Shown: positions 1 through 22,930 of the stretch, piece after piece
How positions within the stretch are numbered: position 1 is the first letter of the stretch
Layout: every line of letters begins with the position of its first letter
Assembly (NCBI RefSeq): GCF_000485595.1
Contig: NW_014577743.1
Location: forward strand, 94,864 to 131,875
Source of the DNA: Priapulus caudatus
Taxonomy: Eukaryota > Priapulida > Priapulimorpha > Priapulimorphida > Priapulidae
DNA: 37,012 nt
Direction: 5' to 3'
The notes under the pieces: model-generated
Told to the model about the DNA's origin: nothing
What the model saw: only the letters and a program-made list of their open reading frames with translations
Database searches by the model: none
Program-made: the position numbers and the translations under genes

Positions 1-44
1 CTATATAAACGGAATACTACGATCATCCGCGCGTTCACCTCTGT

Positions 45-59
45 CTTCTTTTCTTTTTT

Positions 60-119
<60 letters not shown>
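45..119. repeat. (CT)n microsatellite
   Basis: Almost pure CT dinucleotides from about 60 to 115, with CT-rich flanks extending to about 335. It sits in the intron before the first AP1G1 exon of the window. Confidence 0.95.
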
Positions 120-120
<1 letters not shown>

Positions 121-340
121 TACTCTCATGTTGCTCTTCCTTCACTTCTAGATCACTCTTTTCTGCTCCCTCTCCTTCCTCTCTATCCCCTGCTTCCTCA
201 TCTCATCTTTCTGTCTCTCTGTCTCAGTCTTGATCTCACATGTTTACTCTCTCTCCCTCTCTCTCCCCCTCTCTCTCCCCCTCTCACTCTCATTCTCCCT
301 CGCTTCCTTCCTCCTTCCCTTTCTCTCTCTCACTAAGTGA

Positions 341-12512
<12,172 letters not shown>

Positions 12513-14661
12513 CGACACCTGCTGGCTTCCGAAGAGCAACTTCCGGTGTGAGAAATGCATTAATTTGTCTTTACTATTACATCCTGTCAGCGCGAGAGGT
12601 TGATCGCACATTGTGGGTGTGCAGCCTGCATGACGCGTCCTCAGCTGACCCTACGTTGTGTCCCATTGAGGTTTTACGTACTTGACGACCTGTTGTTACG
12701 AGACACTATACAGTCGCATGTTGATAAATGGTGTTGCAAGTTGGTGATTGAATGGTTGTTCACTGGCAGGTGGTGGCATGGCGGACATAACGTCTGCATC
12801 ACGGAGGCCGTCGCCGCTCTTGAGTGGAGGCCGATTTGTTTCTTTCCCATGCAGAAGACGCTGTCAAAATGTCATGTACATACTGGGCAATGGCAGCATG
12901 TGTATCATAGTAATTTCTGCTTGGGGGATATTAAGCCAGTCACCTGGCTTGTCATGGACATGTCATGTCATGTCATAATCCAATCACGGCTCTAATTGAA
13001 GTGCAAAAAATTTCAAAGTGTTCCCATGAATAGCAGTCATTGCTTTCACTCATTGGTTACTGTCAGTATGTTTTTAGCTGGTGCCTGTGTAAATACGTAG
13101 CAAAAAACTACGTAAAAGCCTACACGTGTTATAGCGCCATTAAAAATACGTTAGAATAGTACTTCAAAACAAATCAACTATCACAGACCAACAAAAAGCA
13201 AAGAAAAAATAATTGGTAATAACCTTACTGATAAGAGGCCTGCAGTAGTATGAAGAAGTATTAAATGAGCATACCTCGGACAGTGATATTTAGTTTCACC
13301 ATGCTATAGTCTTGTTTAGAAAATGTTCATAATGCCAGGACACATCTTTAGATAATAAATCAACCTTGAGCAAGCTATCTGAATATTCATAGGTATATAA
13401 AAAGTTGTATAAAATGGCAAGGTTGGTGTGATGTGAGTTCACCCTGAACACCATGATATATATTTAAACATGCAAAATTGCACGCTTACGTGAGATAATT
13501 ATGCTCGAAATCGAATGTTTACGATGACTCCACCCTCTGCAAGTGATTAGAATCACTTTGGCCGTAAGTGCCAACGAGCGACTCGCTCGCAATATCCGTC
13601 ATTCTCGTTAGGAGCTTGGTAGGCAGCTGCTCATCTATTCCTAGATCCGTTGCAACCGGCGTGTCACTATATGCTCTGGTGAGATGCACCGGTCGTCTCA
13701 AGGGAAAGGTGGCATACCGCTGTCATAATGTCTTGTTTTCGCTGCTCCATTATTTACATTTAGGGGATTGTATAGCGATATTTTAGGCGTTGCACAGTTC
13801 TGGTTTGAAGAGGTGTGGTATAAAAAAGGCCGTATATTTTTGGAGGCCTCTAATTGGCAAGCTGCATACGTATATGTAAAGAAATGAGAGTATGGCGGTT
13901 GTCCAGATTTCGTAGTACACTGACATTTGTATTATATATGAAGTAACTTGTGTTGAATTTTTGTCTTTATATAATCTAAAAATTTGAACATGCATGTATA
14001 TATTGATTGACAATAATTTCGTGACTAGACGTAGTCGCGACACTGCCCATGGGCAGAGTGTGTCAGCTGTGGCTAATCCTAATATCATTTGCACCAGTGT
14101 AGTCACGCCTGTATGGCTGCACATTGCAAAACGAGTTAGTTTCAATGAGTAAAATAGACACCAGTTTGCTTATTGCAGTTAATATCAGTAATGATGTGCT
14201 TGTCTGTGGATCTATGAACTCTTGCTTCCAATTTTCCTTGAATATGAAATCATGTGGATGTGTGTTGACGATGTGAATGTTCAATAGGTGTGTACCCTGC
14301 TATACCTGTGTGTGATAAGAGCACTTGTTTCTCATTGTTGGCGCTGTGGAGTGTCAGTGAAATATCTTATTAACTGTTTAAAATAAATAGCAGCTATGCT
14401 TTTATTCGACTGTATATTTGTTATGATAATCAAGTGCATATAGATTGTAAAACAATAAAAAAAAATCTTGAGCACATATTTCATAATAAATTATGATTTC
14501 ACACAAAAATTCATAACTGGGACATGATCCAATCAGTAATAAATTTAGCTAACCTGCTTTGTGCATTTCTCATGCACCAAAACATCATACACATGTATGT
14601 AGGATAATTGAAAAATAAACACGTACCCGGTAATAAACTTCTTCACTGCACTAATGCAGCA
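12513..14661 (+). other. AP1G1 3' untranslated/flanking region
   Basis: No plus-strand gene was recognised in these 2.1 kb. Candidate poly(A) signals AATAAA occur at 13354-13359 and around 14382-14387; which is used cannot be told from sequence. A short tandem of CATGT/CATGTCAT words lies at 12955-12976. Plus-strand open frames at 12600-12995 and 12748-12978 lack family resemblance and lie just behind the stop, so they are taken as untranslated sequence. A coding-like segment on the opposite strand is listed separately. Confidence 0.6.
13519..13719 (-). other. Unassigned coding-like segment, possible terminal exon or gene fragment
   Basis: Read on the minus strand from 13719, 66 codons run without interruption to TAA at 13519-13521. 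The predicted peptide begins RYATFPLRRPVHLTRAY and contains TDLGIDEQLPTKLLTRM; its composition and codon choice look protein-like, and local GC is higher than in the flanks. It lacks a start: an in-frame TGA stands just upstream, so it would need splicing at CAG/C (acceptor AG at 13720-13721), whose pyrimidine tract is poor. I do not recognise the family. It could be a last exon, a decayed gene copy, or chance within the AP1G1 3' region. Confidence 0.25.
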
Positions 14662-15272
14662 TTAAAGGGATAGTAGACTCTAGGATTTTACTGCATACAA
14701 CTGTACTTACTGTATAACAAATCGTCTATACCCACACGTACTTGTTACCAGATACCTAATTTAATTGTTATAATTAATTATACATCAACGCTACGAAATT
14801 TGAACGGCGCCATTGACACCCGCGACCGTGCGTGCTGCCACCCTGAAAAAGTTGCGCATTTGCCAATTTATTTTGCACGTTACAGACAGAGGGCTAATGA
14901 CAAAGGTGCAATTATATTTATACCTAAATGCTATTTAACTGAACGATGTACATTTTAGGACAAATTTATCCATAATATAACTGAAACTATATGTCGTTTA
15001 TAAGATATTACAATCCTTTTGCTTTTAAATTAATAAATAAGAAACACCCTCGGTCTGTAGCCCTTGGCTGAAAAGTCGTTTTGCGCAACTTATCAGATCG
15101 TGCGCTTCGAGTGGCGCCACCGTCATTGTAATCAAACTGTAGTCGTTAGTTTTAAAACATATTTTAATAATATTTCTAATGGTGATTGAACCATGAAACT
15201 TTTTATGTAGCATAATTTTAACCTAAATTAACTAAAAATAACCCTAGAACCTAGAGTAAACGATCCCTTTAA
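14662..15272. mobile_element. Foldback MITE-like element flanked by TTAA
   Basis: The left end reads TTAA-AGGGATAGTAGACTCTAGG (14662-14684) and the right end is its near inverse, CCTAGAGTAAACGATCCCT-TTAA, ending at 15272. The inverted similarity continues inward: GGCGCCA, then AAGTTGCGCA, then AGAGGGCTAA words on the left recur in inverse order on the right at about 15115, 15080 and 15060. The whole ~603 bp can therefore fold back on itself. TTAA on both sides would fit a piggyBac-type target duplication, though TTAA could equally be part of the terminal repeat. No transposase is encoded. Confidence 0.75.
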
Positions 15273-15273
15273 T
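15268..15273 (-). promoter_or_regulatory. Candidate SDR39U1 poly(A) signal ATTAAA at the edge of the foldback element
   Basis: On the minus strand ATTAAA lies about 155 bp after the SDR39U1 stop, and overlaps the TTAA border of the adjacent element. It is the nearest common signal variant downstream of the stop. Use of this site is an inference. Confidence 0.3.
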
Positions 15274-15426
15274 ATAAATATATCAATCTCAGTCTTCAAA
15301 TTTTTACACTATATTACAGCCATATACACTATTCGTTTTTTTAAAAGTGACTCTTGTGGAAACTGTTTACAAAACCGACAATCGATCCATATTGGTAATC
15401 TCGACTGACATTCCCGCTAAAGTCGT

Positions 15427-17220
15427 CTATGCGAGATGAGCACATTGGTCACACGCCGAGCGGATATCGGCAAACTTGTAAACGTAACCAGTCTCCAGAA
15501 CGCGCTGCGGCACCACACACTGACCGCGCGTCATCACTTTTGCCCGCTCTTCGCCGAAGACGAAGTTGAGCAGGAATTCGGGGACGGGGAAGAAGGCGGG
15601 TCGTCTCATCGCGGAGGCGAACGCTCGCGTGAATTCCGCGTTTGTGCAGCACTCCGGCGCAACGCCATTGAAAACGCCGTTTGCGTGATCGTTCTCCACG
15701 GCATGAACAAATATGCCGACGATGTCGTCGATGTGAATCCAGGGCAGGAACTGTTCTCCCGAGGCCACTCTTCCGCCGAGTCCCAGGAAAAACGGCAGGA
15801 ATGCACTTTGGATCATTCCTCCATTCCTTCCCAACACTACACCTGGAAAGAAGGCCTGGTCAGTTTTATTGCTATCACGAGGGCATCTATAAAACTGTCA
15901 GTACTCGACGATAACAGTCGATTCTCAAGATCCTGTTATGATGGAGTGCTGATGCTACAAACAATCCATATTATAGGTGGGTTGCTGTTAATCAACTTTA
16001 AATTTAGTGTTGTTGACTTTTTTACACTTGGAACACAGTTGTTGCACCAGCAGTAATTTTAATACCTGTTCTAATAATGACATGTCTTACTCCAGACTCA
16101 TCCTGTAATTTTCCAGCAGCTTCCCAATTTTTGCAAAGCTCTGCCATAAAATCTCCTTCGCCGCCAGGACTAGCTTCGGTGTACCTAGTGGTGACGCTGG
16201 GTGGATAGTAACCTATTAGAAATCAAGAGGGCCAGGTCATATGCAAACAATGTGATCGATTCCCTGCATGAGTTCAAATGATTGAATAATCTGACTGAGA
16301 CATCCGACATTTTGAATTTTTTGCTTGCTTTTAAGATAAAATTATGCTGTGAGAAGAAGCATGTGACATACCTACAGCTGAGCCACATACGAAAACACTT
16401 GGTTTCTCTTCTGCTTGGTTTATTGCCGTTGCAAGTGTTCGTGTTGTTTCTATTCTGCTATCATACAGGCTCTTTACGTAATCAGCATTCCACCTTGAAT
16501 TACATAATATGACTAAATCTCCAGAAAAAAATCTGCCATTTTTTTAACAAGGCATAGTGATTTATATATAAATATATACTTGTCAACTTCTGGTTCCATA
16601 TAATGTTACCATAATAATCAGGAAAAGCAGGATTGTTCAGTCACTACATTACCATATATGATACTCATACGATTTTCATGAGCTAAATCCATAAAATGGA
16701 GTATGGATCATTCGACATTTTTTATAAATTAGTGTACTGTTTTGCAATGTAACCATAGGTTAATGTAAGTCTGAGACGATATACTATCTTTGCTATAAAT
16801 ATAGTCTCTATGTTTATATCATTGTAGTTTTGTGATATAAAAATAAATACCGCTTTGCTGGGTTCAGCAAGTTCTCCCCGGCGAGATTTATGACTGCTTT
16901 GCACGGTGGCAATCCCTGTTGTACTATATCATCCTAAAACATTCATAAGTGGAACAGTCGGTGGTGGAATTTAGCCGAATGCAATGAACTACAGTTCTTT
17001 GGACTGTCACTGAACATAAGAAGCGACTATAGGATGGCATAGCAATCACGTTTGCAATAAAACTATATGCAATAATATGCTGAATGAAAGCAATACATTT
17101 TTTAAGTTACCCATGACATCATTGATCCCTTTCCTGGTGTCCGAGAAATACCGATTACATTGTAACCTTTATTTAGTAAAGTTTTGCGCAGGGCAGATCC
17201 AATAAACCCAGTGGCGCCAC
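15427..17220 (-). CDS. SDR39U1: SDR39U1-type epimerase family protein, first exon not found
   Basis: Short-chain dehydrogenase/reductase of the atypical, epimerase-like group, with bacterial relatives of the YfcH type; substrate and physiological role are not established. Exons in order of transcription: 17220-17111, 16933-16851, 16493-16372, 16212-16066, 15842-15427 (TAG 15427-15429). All four junctions keep frame. Visible motifs are the nucleotide-binding GGATGFIGSAL near the start, VINLAGENLLNP, SRIETTRTLATAI, the SAVGYYPPS segment spanning an exon junction, NWEAAGKL, GRNGGMIQSAFLPFFLGLGG and PWIHIDDIVGIFVHA. The C-terminal part (NGVAPECCTNAEF to the end) corresponds to the family's DUF1731 region. 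The first exon, expected to carry only about five to seven codons before the first glycine of GGATG, could not be located between 17222 and the gap. Confidence 0.93.
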
Positions 17221-17998
17221 CTGGTTCATAAACGAATATAAATATAATAATTACACAAGAATCCATTAATGACATGCCAACTGTAACAGCTAACCTAAGA
17301 TTTCAATTGTAAGTTCATGGCAGGACACTCTTCTATGTGGGATCATTTTAGCAGCTCTTGTTTATGGGAAACATAAAAAAAGTTTTAGAAGTTACTGCAG
17401 ATTTTGCAGGGCTACCTCAAACAGGTGATGTTAGGTCATGCTAGCTGTTTTTACTGAAACACAGATTGGCTCTCGTACCATTGGTATTGCATAAGTTATG
17501 TGTTGGCAGGCATAAACAACACAGTTGGACACATTATAGTTTCAAACAATATAAATAGAAGCATTCAAGTGGCATGCAACAATCGCATTCTGAATCTAAC
17601 ATGAGTTATCACAAAACACCTCTCGTTTTTTTTAAATCAATGAATGTAAAATTTACAAAAAGGCATAGCGCCTTGTGGCAGTATACGTGCAGTGTAAGTA
17701 CTTATAAGTGCATAAATGATGCGCGCAACTGCCAACATAGAATAAGGAGTTGTAGCAGTGTAACTGTGAATATAAGTGATATGACGTTAAATAAGTGAAC
17801 TTGGGAATCGTGAAAAATACGCAAAAACAGGTTTGTAGCACCGTTTTGTTCCTCCTTCCTGTGAAAAAAGCCAAAGAACATATTTCTTGGTAGATGTGAA
17901 TTATAGGCAAGACCTTGCAGAAGAGCCCTGCCGAAGTCTCTACCCCCACATTTGCGAAAATCAGGGCCGGAGACCCAAACTAGGATTGCTCCATAGGA

Positions 17999-18191
17999 CT
18001 TGCTTTCACAAAAACAGATGTAGAACTAGCCGTTCCTGCCACTCGTCGTTGCGGGTGTGCTGTGTCGCTAATACACTGATACCGGTATATATAAAGTAGT
18101 CAGTGACAGTGTATTACTATTAGCGACGCAGCACACCTGCAACGGCGAATGGCGGGAGCGGCTAGTTCTACATCAGTTTTTGTGAAAGCCA
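17999..18191. repeat. Foldback hairpin with ~80 bp arms
   Basis: The left arm (17999-18079, starting CTTGCTTTCACAAAAACAG) is the inverse of the right arm (about 18104-18191, ending TTTTTGTGAAAGCCAG) with a few mismatches and one small insertion. Only about 25 bp, centred on CCGGTATATATA, separate the arms. The compact shape fits a foldback MITE. Confidence 0.85.
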
Positions 18192-18474
18192 GTTGATATA
18201 CAGTGACACAACAGTGGAAGTTCAAGTGTAATAAACGGGTAGTTTTCGTGAATGTGTAACAGTGCCGCGTTCATAGGATATTATTCTCAGTTTTTACTAA
18301 TACTAATAGTAATACTAATTACTATTACTAACTGTAACTCTGCCCCCACGTGGCTGTGGTCACGACTCACACGAGGCTTCAAGTTACTGAATACTGGAGC
18401 TGAGGGACTGTTCTGTGTCGTGTGTAGATACAATAATGTAAACCAACAATGCAATAAGAGTCGCGCCCAAGGAA

Positions 18475-18640
18475 TAGAGAACATGGGTCCCAATAAAACC
18501 AATGTGCCTAACCCTAAGCACTAATTCTAACCTCTAACCCTAACAATAACCTAACCATAACCCTAACCTATTATATTGATATAATATTATATTTATATTG
18601 ATGTAAATGACATTGGTTTTATTGGGACCCATGTTCTCTA
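18475..18640. repeat. Perfect 30-bp inverted repeat around a CCCTAA-like core
   Basis: The 30 bases at 18475-18504 (starting TAGAGAACATGGGTCCC) are the exact inverse complement of 18611-18640. Similarity extends a few bases outward with one indel (CAAGGAATAGAG versus CAAGGATAGAG). The 106 bp between begin with degenerate CCCTAA-type repeats (18505-18571). This looks like a small foldback element. Confidence 0.85.
18505..18571. repeat. Degenerate telomere-like CCCTAA tract
   Basis: Variants of CCCTAA and CCTAA recur about nine times in 67 bp in CCCTAA orientation on the plus strand, inside the 30-bp inverted repeat. Confidence 0.75.
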
Positions 18641-19471
18641 TCCTTGAACCGAGTGCCCTACTATCACTATGTCGTGTGATAACGTAAGTCGTCCGACGTA
18701 TAGCTATAGGCATAGCCAGTATCATAGATATAGAAGAGAAGATCTGCTACTAGTCTATAGTATATAGGCCCATAGTATAGGCTATACCGGCAGGACTGGT
18801 AAATAAATAATGCACTACCCTATGCAATAATAATGTAATAATGCAATACACTATGATACGGGTGACTATGTATAATGGCAAACACTGATATAGAAATGTT
18901 AAAAGGTAGTGATACTAGCACCAATACGCTGTCTCATAAAGGAGGTAATATTTAGAAATGCCAGGTAGATTAACTATATTATTATTTTAAGTATTATTTA
19001 GCCTAAGACAAGAGTAAGATGCTAGATGCTAGGAAACGCTGATTCTGCGAGGGGATCTTGTGTCGAGGGATGCACTTTCGGCCCTGGCGCCCAGAGCCAA
19101 GCGATTACAGCGCCGCTCACATTAATATAGGGCAACGCAAAAATGCAAAGGCAGCCCATTTGGCGATTTTAAATGTAAACCGCTATATCGTTTTTGTGAT
19201 TTGACTTTCATAAACTATGGTCTGTTCAGGTAGATGGCAAGGAATAAGCAAAAAAGGAAAACATCAACACAAAAGAATATTCAATCAGCAAGAAGACAAG
19301 TTGGAACGGCGTAGTAAAGCGCAAAGGAAAGCCCAAACAAGTTTTTCTGCAAAAGGTTCGTTGGCCGTATCTTCCAGTTTTCAGCTTCCAGGTTGGTCTG
19401 CCTGTAATCCCTGTGAGTGAGAATGGCGGCTAGGCGACAGGCGTCCATCCCTATGTTACGCAATGCGGCGA

Positions 19472-19567
19472 TTAGGGTTTAGGGGTTAGGGTTAGGGTTA
19501 GGGTAGAGGGTTAGGGTTAGGGTTAGATTAGGGTTAGGGTTGAGGGTTAGGGTTAGGGTGGTAGGGT
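19472..19567. repeat. Interstitial telomere-like TTAGGG tract
   Basis: About fifteen TTAGGG units, several exact and in tandem, others with one-base changes (TTTAGGGG, TAGAGGG, TTGAGGG). Orientation is opposite to the tracts at 18505 and 20081. Confidence 0.9.
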
Positions 19568-19741
19568 AAAATGTAAAATTCATGTTTTATCAAATGGTAG
19601 CTTGTAAGCATGGTTTTAGTTCCGATAACTCGCCGCTAGGGTGAATCGCGCATTACCGTACTAGGGATGACGGCCCTGTCGGCTAAGCGCGCATGTCTGT
19701 GAGTGTGAGGGTTAGTACCCAACTTCGCTTGGTCCATATAT

Positions 19742-20567
19742 CATTAAAGGCGCACAATGCGCATCCAAGACGCTAATTTTCTTTCAGTACTAGACTAGCA
19801 TAATACTGTCGTGTCATGCATAATATAACTACCTTATGGCAAAAATAAACTCTAGTTTTCCTCCATTTCATCTGCGGGCCGTTGTCTATAAAAGGTATTT
19901 TGAAGGCCGTGGCTACGGTACGCCAGCCGTATCTTATGTCTCGAGGCTACGGGTAGCCGCCAGTCATCTGGCTTTCGCATACTTAACGAGACAAAGATGG
20001 GCGGCGGTGGCGCCAGCATTTGGAATCAACGCCGTTGGAAAATTAAATTCACGATTTTGAGCAAGTTTAGATGAGCAAGAACCTAACCGCTAACCCTAAA
20101 ACCTAAACCCTAACCATAACCCTAACCTAACCCTAACCTAATCGCTAACCGCTAACCCTAACCGCTAACGCAAAAAAGGGGTGTGAAACGACCCGACGGC
20201 TTGGCGTACCTCCAGCCACTGCGATTTTGAAAATAGCTCCGATGTTGTGTGACCCGTTTGCCCTAGCAACTCCCAAGCAACACCGTGCAGCGTGCCGCGG
20301 TACCAGCGGTGCGGGCGCAGCAAAAGATAAAACATGTGAGGCGTCCGTCAGCCACTTCGCTTTGTTATGTTGTTTGACACAATTTAGCGTTGGCGCTGAT
20401 TACCCTGATTTCGCAAGGCTCTGTTGCTTGTTGGAACGCGCAGTCAAATGGGAGGTAACTAGAGTTATTTTGCCATAGAGGTGTAGTATGATTATGCATG
20501 AGCACGAAGTTATTTGCTAGTCTAGTACTGGAAGAAATTTAGCGTTTGATGCGCATTGTGCGGCTTT
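19742..20567. mobile_element. Foldback element with long imperfect inverted arms and a CCCTAA-like core
   Basis: The left arm 19742-19869 (CATTAAAGGCGCACAATGCG...) is the inverse of 20567-20448 at roughly 85% identity by eye, including an exact CAGTACTAGACTAGCA-type block. A second matching block lies inward (19892-19930 against 20245-20195, with GGTACGCCA-GCCG). The right arm carries about 200 bp of extra sequence between the two blocks. No transposase is seen, and target duplications were not identified. Confidence 0.75.
20081..20170. repeat. Degenerate CCCTAA tract
   Basis: About fourteen CCCTAA-like units including variants CGCTAA and CATAA, in CCCTAA orientation, lying within the foldback element 19742-20567. 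Confidence 0.85.
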
Positions 20568-20800
20568 ATGGCGCACATTATTGGAAAACATACACGCAAA
20601 AATAGCTTAAGTTAAACTTAAACGGTAGCCTTCCCGTCGAACTTTCAAGCGGCAACATAATAGTCATGGCAAAAATGATTTATTTGATTATGAATTATGC
20701 TTATGAATTATGAGATTATTTTTAACATTGCACGTTTGTACTTATTCTTTTATGTACTATTGATAGGTAAACCGCAAATTAGCTCTTCATGTCGTAGCCT

Positions 20801-20876
20801 CTAGTAACTATAGCCCGCCGTAGCAGTTGCCGCAGGCGCATGATGCAGGAACTGTACGCGGGCTATAGTGTACTAG
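20801..20876. repeat. Short stem-loop repeat
   Basis: ACTATAGCCCGC (20807-20818) and its exact inverse GCGGGCTATAGT (20858-20869) form the core of a stem that continues outward (CTAGTA/TACTAG) and inward (GTAGCAGTT/AACTGTAC with mismatches). Confidence 0.8.
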
Positions 20877-21658
20877 ACTAGTCCATTCGAAGCTTTAGAC
20901 TACCAAAGTGAAACGCAAACCCAGCGACAGATGGCGCTCTCGCTCTGGGCTGCAGATCTAAACCACTGGCACAAAGCTGATTTTCCGTAGACTTTCTTAC
21001 GGCTTGTTTTACTATAAGTTTTAGCAGCAGAGGCCCGTTACTCCTGTCCTATGGTAATCTGGTGTGTACTTATAAAAGCTGCAAAGATATAAAAAATGAA
21101 CCATTATTTAGTGAGAATTTGATAAATATGTGATACGAAATAGTGCGGCCGGCATTTACGTACTTTCAGATCATCTACGGCTGTTTAGCTAACTAAGTTC
21201 ACGGGTATTTTATCATGAATTTTTGGGATGATTGCCATATACTAATTCTCGAACATTGTCTTTGACACATTTGTGCATATTCAGCTTAAACATCTAAATT
21301 TGTCCACCAACCAACATGCAAATCATAGAAATTTTCTAATGTTTTTGTTCGACGGCGACTTCCGGCGGCCTGTTGGATTGCATTTGGCCTGGATCCCGTC
21401 GGAGCTGCGCGCGCCACTTTAAAAATAGGTGCTGCATTGTGGCAGTGGTATTATCCTGATGTGGGAAGGGGCATCTGCATCGGCAGTTTGAGTGACACGT
21501 TCGGGACGAATGTTTTCAAGCGTTTACCTTTGGCCGCTATGGGGCGGCGATTGTTTCACTCTGTGCACTGGCTGTGTTACGACCATGTTATAGGAGTGGT
21601 ATCATTATTGAATAGCAGCCCTGATGTTATTGTACAATGATACACCATGAATTTTTCT

Positions 21659-22226
21659 NNNNNNNNNNNNNNNNNNNNNNNNNNNNNNNNNNNNNNNNNN
21701 NNNNNNNNNNNNNNNNNNNNNNNNNNNNNNNNNNNNNNNNNNNNNNNNNNNNNNNNNNNNNNNNNNNNNNNNNNNNNNNNNNNNNNNNNNNNNNNNNNNN
21801 NNNNNNNNNNNNNNNNNNNNNNNNNNNNNNNNNNNNNNNNNNNNNNNNNNNNNNNNNNNNNNNNNNNNNNNNNNNNNNNNNNNNNNNNNNNNNNNNNNNN
21901 NNNNNNNNNNNNNNNNNNNNNNNNNNNNNNNNNNNNNNNNNNNNNNNNNNNNNNNNNNNNNNNNNNNNNNNNNNNNNNNNNNNNNNNNNNNNNNNNNNNN
22001 NNNNNNNNNNNNNNNNNNNNNNNNNNNNNNNNNNNNNNNNNNNNNNNNNNNNNNNNNNNNNNNNNNNNNNNNNNNNNNNNNNNNNNNNNNNNNNNNNNNN
22101 NNNNNNNNNNNNNNNNNNNNNNNNNNNNNNNNNNNNNNNNNNNNNNNNNNNNNNNNNNNNNNNNNNNNNNNNNNNNNNNNNNNNNNNNNNNNNNNNNNNN
22201 NNNNNNNNNNNNNNNNNNNNNNNNNN
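21659..22226. other. Assembly gap (568 N)
   Basis: Unresolved bases. Open frames running through it are meaningless. The first exon of SDR39U1 or an upstream exon of METTL23 could be hidden here. Confidence 1.
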
Positions 22227-22925
22227 CCCACCACTCCACCACAGAGTCACCGCAGTAGACGTTAGATGAGCGCTGTCGCTCCGCGGCACTTGTTTTGTGT
22301 ATGTCGCATTGCAAAATTGTGTTGTCTAATATGATAGCTTTATGTAAATACAAGCAAATGAATGTAATTTTCTAGATGTGTCTTTAATTGTACTAAATTG
22401 CAATTCAAATTTCCAGACTTCCATGAAAACTAAACAGCCCACTGGCTTATCTCAGAAAACGATGACTGATCAAGACATAGACGGCGCCACCAATGAAATC
22501 GCCCACCTGTGACGCAGCTAACCTGAAACAACATAAAGTAATAGTCTAATAGGTCAATATCTCGTTGAAATCTCAACAGCTCGCGCAGTTTTATGTAGTA
22601 ATATATTTTGTGTCGGGCTTACGTGGTGTTTCCCGTGAACTCGTAGCATGCATTGATTATGTGATTTAAACTAGCTATCTACCCATCGATTAGTTTCAGC
22701 CATAAACTATGGAGATCTCACCATGGAGGCTGCCATCAGGTTCGCATGCCGTAGTGCGAAAAAACACACGAACTTGCTGAAATAGCTGTTGTGAACCTAG
22801 GCAATCGTTTTACCCGTATATCATCAAAACTTCTTCTACATTAGAATGGTTTCCCACCATCACTCTTTGGCAGCAATAGCGGGTGATTTCCTCTGTGTTT
22901 TGAACCCCCTCTCGTATACTTTCAG
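22227..22925. other. METTL23 5' flank and probable 5' intron
   Basis: A pyrimidine-rich acceptor (CTCGTATACTTTCAG, ending 22925) directly precedes the METTL23 exon, so a spliced leader exon is expected upstream. One candidate is 22709-22739: it starts with ATG, encodes MEISPWRLPS and ends at CAG/GTTCGC in phase 1, which would join in frame with 22926 and read through Val to the Met at 22931. This is only a possibility; a non-coding leader is as likely. Confidence 0.4.
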
Positions 22926-22930
22926 GCGTG

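Larger units (their letters stand above)
17221..21658. other. Repeat-rich intergenic region upstream of SDR39U1
   Basis: No gene was recognised in these 4.4 kb. The stretch holds at least four inverted-repeat structures (17999-18191, 18475-18640, 19742-20567, 20801-20876) and three degenerate telomere-like tracts. The SDR39U1 promoter and first exon should be here or in the gap. Open frames such as 19217-19420 have no recognisable domains. Confidence 0.6.

Noticed and set aside
12600-12995. 131-codon frame behind the AP1G1 stop
   Set aside because: It begins without ATG, has no recognisable domain, and lies in the expected 3' untranslated region.
15436-16056. Plus-strand frame of 206 codons at 15436-16056
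   Set aside because: It lies opposite the last SDR39U1 exon, which has clear family similarity on the minus strand, and runs into an intron.
19472-19567. True chromosome end at the TTAGGG tract
   Set aside because: The tract is short and degenerate, unique sequence and genes continue on both sides, and neighbouring tracts run in the opposite orientation, so it is interstitial.
21577-22353. Open frames of 200-258 codons across 21577-22353
   Set aside because: They consist almost wholly of N from the assembly gap.
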